From: Streptomyces sp. PR69
GTDB taxonomy: Bacteria > Actinomycetota > Actinomycetes > Streptomycetales > Streptomycetaceae
Direction of reading: 5' to 3'
Assembly (NCBI RefSeq): GCF_026420845.1
Contig: NZ_JAOWCB010000030.1
Span: 1-64,000, forward strand
DNA length: 64,000 bases
Shown: one piece after another, positions 58,642-64,000 of the stretch
Position numbering within the stretch: position 1 is the stretch's first letter
Layout: each line of letters starts with the position of its first letter
Program-made: the position numbers and the translations under genes
Notes under the pieces: model-generated
The model's input: only the letters and a program-made list of their open reading frames with translations
Database searches by the model: none
What the model was told of the DNA's origin: nothing

Positions 58642-59760
58642 GTGGCTGAGATCCGGATTCCCGCTGACATCAAGCCCGCCGACGGCCGTTTCGGCGCGGG
58701 CCCCTCCAAGGTGCGCACGGAGGCGCTGGACGCGCTGGCCGCCACGGGTGCCTCTCTCCTCGGCACGTCCCACCGCCAGGCCCCGGTGAAGAACCTGGTC
58801 GGCGAGGTGCGCGAGGGCGTACGGGAGCTGTTCTCGCTCCCCGAGGGATACGAGGTGATCCTCGGCAACGGCGGCTCCACCGCCTTCTGGGACATCGCGA
58901 CGCACGGACTGATCGACGGCAAGTCACAGCATCTGTCGTTCGGCGAGTTCTCGTCCAAGTTCGCCAAGGCGGCCAAGCTCGCGCCCTGGCTGGCCGAACC
59001 CACCGTGATCTCCTCCGAGCCGGGCACCCACCCCGAGCCGCGGGCGGAGGCGGGCGTCGACGTCTACGCCTTCACCCACAACGAGACCTCCACCGGCGTC
59101 GCGGCCCCGATCAAGCGCGTCGACGGCGCGGACGAGGGCGCGCTGGTGCTGGTGGACGCCACCTCGGGCGCGGGCGGTCTGCCGGTCGACATCGCGCAGA
59201 CGGACGTCTACTACTTCGCCCCGCAGAAGTCCTTCGCCTCGGACGGCGGCCTGTGGATCGGCGTGTTCTCCCCGGCGGCCCTGGAGCGGGCCGGACGCAT
59301 CCACGCGTCGGGCCGCCATGTGCCGGAGTTCTTCAGCCTGCCGACCGCGATCGACAACTCGCGCAAGAACCAGACGTACAACACCCCGGCGCTGGCCACC
59401 CTCTTCCTGCTCAACGAGCAGCTGAAGTGGCTGAACGGCCAGGGCGGCCTGGACTGGTCGACGAACCGCACCGCCACCTCCTCCCGCGCGCTCTACTCCT
59501 GGGCGGACGCCTCCAAGCACGCCACCCCGTTCGTGACGGACCCGGCCAAGCGCTCCCAGGTCATCGGCACGATCGACTTCGCGGACGAGATCGACGCCGC
59601 CGCGGTCGCCAAGACCCTGCGGGCCAACGGCATCGTGGACACGGAGCCGTACCGCAAGCTGGGCCGCAACCAGCTGCGCGTGGCGATGTTCCCGGCGATC
59701 GACCCGGCGGACGTCGAGGCCCTGACGGCGTGCGTGGACTATGTGATCGAGCGCCTCTGA
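58642..59760 (+). CDS. serC: Phosphoserine aminotransferase
   Basis: 372-residue PLP enzyme of serine biosynthesis, 3-phosphohydroxypyruvate to 3-phosphoserine, of the actinobacterial class. PLP-lysine segment YYFAPQKSFASDGG, GNGGSTAFWD and AGIHASGR-like RIHASGRHVPEFF are present, with HNETSTG. GTG at 58642 is the family start (MAEIRIPADIKPADGRFG); no ribosome site precedes it and GATACGCT sits just upstream, suggesting a leaderless transcript. Upstream frame extension is spurious. Confidence 0.97.
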   Translation: MAEIRIPADIKPADGRFGAGPSKVRTEALDALAATGASLLGTSHRQAPVKNLVGEVREGVRELFSLPEGYEVILGNGGSTAFWDIATHGLIDGKSQHLSFGEFSSKFAKAAKLAPWLAEPTVISSEPGTHPEPRAEAGVDVYAFTHNETSTGVAAPIKRVDGADEGALVLVDATSGAGGLPVDIAQTDVYYFAPQKSFASDGGLWIGVFSPAALERAGRIHASGRHVPEFFSLPTAIDNSRKNQTYNTPALATLFLLNEQLKWLNGQGGLDWSTNRTATSSRALYSWADASKHATPFVTDPAKRSQVIGTIDFADEIDAAAVAKTLRANGIVDTEPYRKLGRNQLRVAMFPAIDPADVEALTACVDYVIERL

Positions 59761-59779
59761 CGCTTTGCGTGCACTGCCG

Positions 59780-59810
59780 GTGAGGGCCCGCCGCCACGGC
59801 GGGCCCTCAC
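59780..59810. terminator. Strong hairpin terminator after serC
   Basis: GTGAGGGCCCGCCG and CGGCGGGCCCTCAC pair perfectly over 14 bases with a 3-base loop, 20 bases after the serC stop. Confidence 0.85.
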
Positions 59811-59896
59811 TCGTACAGGTGACCGTACGGAGAACGGACACGGCAGGCCCCTGCTCCCCGTGACCATGCTCCAGAGAGAATCTCCCTGGAGGCCAT

Positions 59897-60493
59897 GTGT
59901 CCCGCAGCGCGTCCCCCACCCTGCTTGAGTCGGCCAACTACATGATGGAGCGGCTTCCCGGCTTCCGTGTGGAGATCATCGGCGGGCTGCTGACCGTGAC
60001 GCCGCTGCCTGACAGCGCCCATGCCCGAGTCCTGACCGACGTCATGATCCCTCTGCTTGATGCGGAGCCGTATGGCGTCGAGTACGACGTCCTCCAGCGC
60101 GTCGGCCTCTGGCTGCCCGGAGGATCGGAGGATTACGCCGTCCCTGACCTCGCGATCGTCGAATGTGACATCGACGATCATCTCATCGAGAACAACTGCT
60201 ACGACCCGGCCTGCTTCCGCCTGGTCCTGGAAGTCACCTCCACCAACTACCAGCAAGACCTCCGCAACAAGGTGGCCGCCTACGCCGAGGCGCAGATCCC
60301 CGTCTACGTGATCGTCAACCGCAAGCACGGCCGCATCCACGTCCTGACCGAGCCGAACCCCGCCGAGCGGACGTACGACACCCACCGCGTCCACGCCCCC
60401 GGCGAGCAGATCACGCTCCCCGAGTCGATCGGGGCGGAGGTCAAGCTGGACGTCGAGGCTCTCCTCCAGGCGGCCGCGCCCAAGAAGCCCTGA
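59897..60493 (+). CDS. Uma2-family (DUF820) endonuclease-like protein
   Basis: 198 residues with the PD-(D/E)xK-type signature: YAVPDLAIVECDIDDHLI, PACFRLVLEVTSTNYQQDLRNK (Glu-x-Lys) and YAEAQIPVYVIVNRKHGRIH. Streptomyces carries many copies; function is not established. ATG 59897 with GGAGGCC upstream. Monocistronic. Confidence 0.92.
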   Translation: MSRSASPTLLESANYMMERLPGFRVEIIGGLLTVTPLPDSAHARVLTDVMIPLLDAEPYGVEYDVLQRVGLWLPGGSEDYAVPDLAIVECDIDDHLIENNCYDPACFRLVLEVTSTNYQQDLRNKVAAYAEAQIPVYVIVNRKHGRIHVLTEPNPAERTYDTHRVHAPGEQITLPESIGAEVKLDVEALLQAAAPKKP

Positions 60494-60600
60494 GCCTCAC
60501 CAAGGTCACCGGACTCATCCCCCTCACCGGCTCAGCCGCTGGAAGCCCCCCGGGCCCGCTAGCGGATGACGTCCGCGCCGGGCCGTGTCTTCATGGAGTC

Positions 60601-61029
60601 ATGAGCCATGAAGAGACGAACGGAGGCGGCAGCGGCGGCACGCCGGCCCTGACGCCCTTCGTCAAACAGTGGGCCGCCCTGCTGACCAGCCATAAACGGG
60701 ACGGCACCGGCGTCGGCACACCCGTCAACATCGTCGTCGAGGGCGACCACGCCTATGTCCGCACCTACGCCAGGGCATGGAAGGCGAAGCGGATGCGGAA
60801 CGACCCGGAGATCGAACTCGCGCCCTCCACGATGCGCGGCGCGCCGACCGGCCCGCCGATCAAGGCCCGCGCCCGGCTGCTCGACCAGGGCAGCGAGGAG
60901 AACGCGCACGCGGCGAAGCTGCTGGCGCGCAAGTATCCCGTCACACACGGGCTGCTGGTGCCGCTGGCGCACAAGGTGAAGCGGGACCGAACGCTCCACT
61001 ACGAGGTACGCCCGCTCACCCGGGACTGA
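60601..61029 (+). CDS. PPOX-class F420-dependent oxidoreductase
   Basis: 142 residues of the flavin/deazaflavin-binding split barrel: TGVGTPVNIVVEGDHAYVRT, RTYARAWKAKRMRNDPEIEL and YPVTHGLLVPLAHKVKRDRT. Gly/Ser-rich N terminus. Acts in redox or cofactor-linked reduction; substrate unknown. ATG 60601 with GGAGTC upstream. Confidence 0.88.
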   Translation: MSHEETNGGGSGGTPALTPFVKQWAALLTSHKRDGTGVGTPVNIVVEGDHAYVRTYARAWKAKRMRNDPEIELAPSTMRGAPTGPPIKARARLLDQGSEENAHAAKLLARKYPVTHGLLVPLAHKVKRDRTLHYEVRPLTRD

Positions 61030-61050
61030 CCGACCGCCTCCGCGCCCGGC

Positions 61051-62064
61051 TCAGCCCTTGCGGCGCATGCCGCGCAGCCACAGGACGAGGGCTCCGAGGC
61101 CCGCGGCGGCGACGAGTCCGTACGTCAGATTCCGGTCGCCGCCGTCCAGGGAGGACACGCCCCCTTCGGCCGTACCGCCGCCGCCTTGCCCCGGCGCGCC
61201 CGAGCTCGTCGTCTCGCCCTGTTTCCCGCCGTCCAACTCCACGCGCTGGACGGTGCTCTGCGCCCCTTCCGTGCCGAACATCAGCGCGCTTCCGTCAGGG
61301 GTGTACGCGACGGATTCCGCCTGCCGCTGGATCGGCGCGCGCACCCGGCGGTCGGCGCCGGGCCTGCCGTCCTTCCACTCGTACGCGCGGGCGCTGAAGT
61401 ACGAGCGGAGCAGCAGTTCGCCGCCGTCGGGGGAGAACGCGCCGTCGGTCACCCAGGGGACTTCGGCGATCCGGCGGAAGACGTTCGTCCCGGCGGCGGT
61501 GAGCGTGGCGGGCCCCTCGTACAGCCCGCCGCCGTCCTCGTTCTTGGAGGCGATGTAGACGCGCCCGGTGGAGGGGTGCACCATCAGCGCCTCGGCGTCC
61601 CGAGCCCCGTCCTCGTACTGGACGGTGTACTGCGTGGCCTGCACGGTCAGTTCCGGGCTGAGCTTCTCCGGCTCCGGGAAGCGGTAGATCCAGACGTGGT
61701 CCCAGCGGCCGCCGAAGTTGTCGCCGATGTCGCCGACGTAGATGTCGCCGTCGGGCCCGATGGAGACGGCTTCCATGTCGCGCGGCTCGCCGACCCCGCG
61801 CATGGCGAGCCGTGCGACGGTCTCGCCGGTGCGTGAGTCGACGGCGTAGAGGTAGGGGCCCTCGTCCTGGTCGTTGTGCGTCCAGTAGACGCCAGGGTGC
61901 CGCTTGCTCGCGACGAGGCCGCTGGACTCCGTGATCCGGGGGTCCTTGATGGTGAAGGACGAGTCGTCGGCGGCCGCGGTCCCACCCGCGATCCCGGTCA
62001 GCACGGCGGCGGTGACAGTGACGGCGAGGGCGGCGGAGACGGCGACGTACGAAGGCGAACGCAT
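61051..62064 (-). CDS. Secreted beta-propeller protein with C-terminal anchor
   Basis: 337 residues. Signal peptide (VSAALAVTVTAAVLTGIAGG) with an AAA-type cleavage site, then a WD40/NHL-like propeller: ITESSGLVASKRHPGVYWTHND, VYVGDIGDN-like DIYVGDIGDNFGGRWDHVWI, GAFSPDGGELLLRSY. A Gly/Ser-rich linker and a final helix (LTYGLVAAAGLGALVLWLRG) with basic tail anchor it. Probably an extracellular esterase-like or binding protein; function unknown. Confidence 0.82.
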   Translation of the reverse strand: MRSPSYVAVSAALAVTVTAAVLTGIAGGTAAADDSSFTIKDPRITESSGLVASKRHPGVYWTHNDQDEGPYLYAVDSRTGETVARLAMRGVGEPRDMEAVSIGPDGDIYVGDIGDNFGGRWDHVWIYRFPEPEKLSPELTVQATQYTVQYEDGARDAEALMVHPSTGRVYIASKNEDGGGLYEGPATLTAAGTNVFRRIAEVPWVTDGAFSPDGGELLLRSYFSARAYEWKDGRPGADRRVRAPIQRQAESVAYTPDGSALMFGTEGAQSTVQRVELDGGKQGETTSSGAPGQGGGGTAEGGVSSLDGGDRNLTYGLVAAAGLGALVLWLRGMRRKG

Positions 62065-62095
62065 TCCCCCAGCCTGCCATCACCGGCGGCCGGTG

Positions 62096-62187
62096 TCGGC
62101 CGGGCGTCGGGCCGGGCGTCGGGGCGGGCATCGGGCCGGGCATCGGGCCGGGCGTCCGGCCGGGTGTGGGGCCGGGCGTCGGCGCGG
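62096..62187. repeat. 12-bp tandem repeat in a divergent promoter
   Basis: About seven copies of TCGGGCCGGGCG (variants GGGCCGGGCRTC) between the divergent propeller and glycosyltransferase genes, immediately upstream of the propeller start. Confidence 0.85.
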
Positions 62188-62270
62188 TATCGGCGCGTCC
62201 TCCCACGCGCCTGGACGCCCCGGAGGCATCCTCTCCAAACCACCACAAAACAGACACACACCGGAAGCCC

Positions 62271-63899
62271 ATGACCCAGACCTCAGCCGTCAGCCACCCG
62301 CCCCCCGAACCCACCGCCACCGCCGCCGCCCGCCTCCTCGCCCCGTCCCGGCTGCGCGACCTGTGCTGGCTCGGCTCCGTGGCCGGGGCGTTCACCGTCC
62401 TCCAGCTTGTGCTCAACGTCCCCGGGACCGGGCTCGGCTGGGATGAGACGGTGTACGTGAGCCAGGTCAGCCCCGACGCCCCGGCGGCGTTCTTCAGCGC
62501 CCCGCGCGCCCGCGGCATCACCTTCCTCGTGGCCCCCGTGACCGTACTGACGTCGTCCGTCACCGTCCTGCGCGTCTATCTGGCGGTGCTGTCCGGGGCC
62601 GCGCTGCTGCTGTCCCTCTGGCTGTGGCGGCCGCTGCTGCCGGTGCGCGTGCTGGCGCTCGCCGGGGCGCTGTTCGCCACCCTGTGGGTCACGCTGCTGT
62701 ACGGGCCGCAGGTCATGCCCAATCTGTGGGTCGCCTACGCGAGCCTCATCGCCACGGCCTGCTTCCTGCGCGCGGCGGGGGTCCCGTCGACCGAGACGGC
62801 CCCTTCTCCACAGGCCGCAACCGACGGCGCGACAGCCTCCACCGTCCGGGCGCTCACCGACCGCTGGCGCCCCCGCGGCGGGAACTCCGCCGGGCGACGC
62901 TGGGCGCTGCCGGGCCTCGCCGCGGCCATCGCCGGCGCCGCCCTCCTCCGTCCCGCCGACGCGTTCTGGCTGGCGCTCCCGCTCGCCGTGGCAACCCTGT
63001 GCGTACGGCGCTGGCGACACCGCCCCGCGCTGCTGCTGGCGCTCGCGGCCGGCGGGGCGATCGGCTGCGCGCCCTGGGTGGCGGAGGCGTACCTCAGCTA
63101 CGGCGGGCTGCTGACGCGGCTGCACCGCGCGAGTGAGATCCAGGGCGAGCTGGGCTGGTACTTCGCGGTCGACGACCAGGTGCGGGCGCTGGCGGGCCGC
63201 ACGCTGTGCCGCCCCTGCGACGTGCCGTGGCGGGACCCGCTGACCGGCCTGTGGTTCTTCGCGCTCCCGCTGCTGGTCGTCGGCGGCTGCCTGGCGGCCC
63301 GCCGCACCCCGCACCGCACCGCGCTCCTCGTGGCCACACTCACCGGCGTCTTCGCGGCCTTCCCGTATCTGCTGCTGATCGGCTATGCGGCGCCCCGCTT
63401 CCTGCTCCCGGCGTACGCCCTGCTGGCGCTGCCGACGGCGTACGCCCTGACGCGCCTGGTCCGCGCCGCCCGCCCCCGGGCCCTGGTCGTCGCGGGCCTC
63501 GTCGTGGCCCTGTCCGCCCACCTGACGATCCAGTTCCTGATCCTGTCGAACGTCATGCACCGCTACCGCACGGACCAGGTCGCCTTCGCGCGCATCTCCG
63601 CCGAGCTGAACCGCCTGGGCGTACGCCCCCCATGCGTCGTCAACGGCACGGAGTACGTCCGCATCGGCTTCGGCGCGGGCTGCTCCTCCCGCCAGGCAGG
63701 CGGCCACGACGGCTCGATCACGGTGGAGGGCCTTCAGGCTCTGGCCCTCCGTATGCCGATGGCGGTCATCGTCCGCGAGGACGCCACGGTCCCGCACTAC
63801 GCCAGGACCTGGCGGGCCCATCCCCTCCCCCCGCTCCCCGGCAAAGGCGAACTGACCGCCTATCTCTCCCCGTCCACGTGGCAGGCCTCACACCGCTGA
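62271..63899 (+). CDS. Multi-pass membrane glycosyltransferase-like protein (GT-C)
   Basis: 542 residues with about ten to twelve membrane helices. The luminal-side loop starts GLGWDETVYVSQVSP, a DE motif placed as in GT39/ArnT-type GT-C enzymes. Central hydrophobic segments include RVYLAVLSGAALLLSLWLW and RALVVAGLVVALSAHLTIQF. C-terminal soluble domain with CVVNGTEYVRIGFGAGCSS. ATG 62271. Probably transfers a lipid-linked sugar to cell-surface polymer or protein; acceptor unknown. Confidence 0.8.
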   Translation: MTQTSAVSHPPPEPTATAAARLLAPSRLRDLCWLGSVAGAFTVLQLVLNVPGTGLGWDETVYVSQVSPDAPAAFFSAPRARGITFLVAPVTVLTSSVTVLRVYLAVLSGAALLLSLWLWRPLLPVRVLALAGALFATLWVTLLYGPQVMPNLWVAYASLIATACFLRAAGVPSTETAPSPQAATDGATASTVRALTDRWRPRGGNSAGRRWALPGLAAAIAGAALLRPADAFWLALPLAVATLCVRRWRHRPALLLALAAGGAIGCAPWVAEAYLSYGGLLTRLHRASEIQGELGWYFAVDDQVRALAGRTLCRPCDVPWRDPLTGLWFFALPLLVVGGCLAARRTPHRTALLVATLTGVFAAFPYLLLIGYAAPRFLLPAYALLALPTAYALTRLVRAARPRALVVAGLVVALSAHLTIQFLILSNVMHRYRTDQVAFARISAELNRLGVRPPCVVNGTEYVRIGFGAGCSSRQAGGHDGSITVEGLQALALRMPMAVIVREDATVPHYARTWRAHPLPPLPGKGELTAYLSPSTWQASHR

Positions 63900-63929
63900 G
63901 CCGGCCGACGATCGGCGAGGATGTTACCC

Positions 63930-64000
63930 ATGCGTTTTCTGTTCGTCGGCGACAGCATGACCATCGGAAGCGCCGGCGACTTCACCTGGCGCTACCGCAT
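63930..64000 (+). CDS. SGNH/GDSL-like hydrolase, start only
   Basis: The window ends after 23 codons: MRFLFVGDSMTIGSAGDFTW. GDS is the nucleophile block of GDSL esterases. ATG 63930; an upstream ATG at 63921 would include a rare TTA codon and is too close to the GAGG motif to be the start. Confidence 0.75.
   Translation, partial: MRFLFVGDSMTIGSAGDFTWRYR

Noticed and set aside
63921..63929. Earlier ATG of the last gene, which would place a TTA codon at position 2
   Set aside because: The GAGG ribosome motif abuts this ATG; spacing fits the ATG at 63930 instead, so no bldA dependence is claimed.

Overview
The window looks like chromosomal DNA of a Streptomyces or close relative. It is very G+C-rich (not computed), nearly every third codon position is G or C, GTG starts are common, genes are chained by ATGA/GTGA overlaps, and many families are typical of the genus (DUF397/XRE/RsbW-type ATPase sets, anti-sigma and mycothiol-type enzymes, CvnD-like GTPase, CGNR protein). 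From memory, and not checked, the order citrate synthase/pdxH/DmdR-type regulator/SIS protein/serC resembles the S. coelicolor SCO4366-SCO4444 stretch in reverse. No rRNA, tRNA, CRISPR array or insertion sequence was seen.

Layout. 0-8.3 kb: an acyl-CoA catabolic cluster (SDR, cyclase-family hydrolase, amidohydrolase, two complementary acyl-CoA dehydrogenases, acyl-CoA synthetase) whose two divergent promoters share a TetR-like operator. 8.3-12.6 kb: EF-hand protein, STAS protein, ECF sigma with zinc-finger anti-sigma, CGNR protein. 12.6-21 kb: purU, a branched-chain-type binding lipoprotein, aldo/keto reductase with divergent HxlR regulator, a repeat-rich membrane protein and a TPR-like regulator. 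21-30 kb: prim-pol-like protein, ABC exporter pair, a WhiJ/AbaA-like triad, DHFR-like protein, two unknown small genes, AraC-GyrI regulator, DUF4352-type protein. 30-37 kb: alpha/beta hydrolase, DtxR-type iron regulator, SIS protein with a DasR-like site, PAS/GAF sensor, pdxH and citrate synthase. 37.3-48.1 kb: an eight-gene, tightly coupled operon on the minus strand (TIGR03084-like protein, AtuA-like protein, carboxyltransferase, biotin carboxylase, acyl-CoA dehydrogenase, CoA ligase, enoyl-CoA hydratase, TetR), parallel in content to the Pseudomonas acyclic-terpene (Atu) system. 48.2-54.2 kb: EamA transporter/LysR pair, an XRE + small protein + DUF6415 module, then NUDIX, a decapitated graspetide-type ATP-grasp gene and its PIMT-like methyltransferase, bracketed by a duplicated NUDIX 3' end. 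54-64 kb: FAD/Fe-S dehydrogenase, orphan CvnD-like GTPase, serC, Uma2 endonuclease, F420/PPOX protein, secreted beta-propeller, membrane glycosyltransferase-like protein and the start of a GDSL-like hydrolase.

The strongest leads are: (1) the relic of an ATP-grasp RiPP locus flanked by a duplicated gene end at 52.6-54.1 kb; (2) the Atu-like carboxylase operon with a perfect 18-bp palindrome at its promoter and low-complexity insertions in most of its enzymes, including about 80 residues inside the biotin carboxylase domain; (3) the shared TetR-like operators of the 0-8 kb cluster; and (4) a DasR-like element in front of the SIS gene. A general feature is unusual density of short tandem repeats, both inside genes and in intergenic DNA. 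Protein functions are assigned by motif and recall only; no database search was possible.
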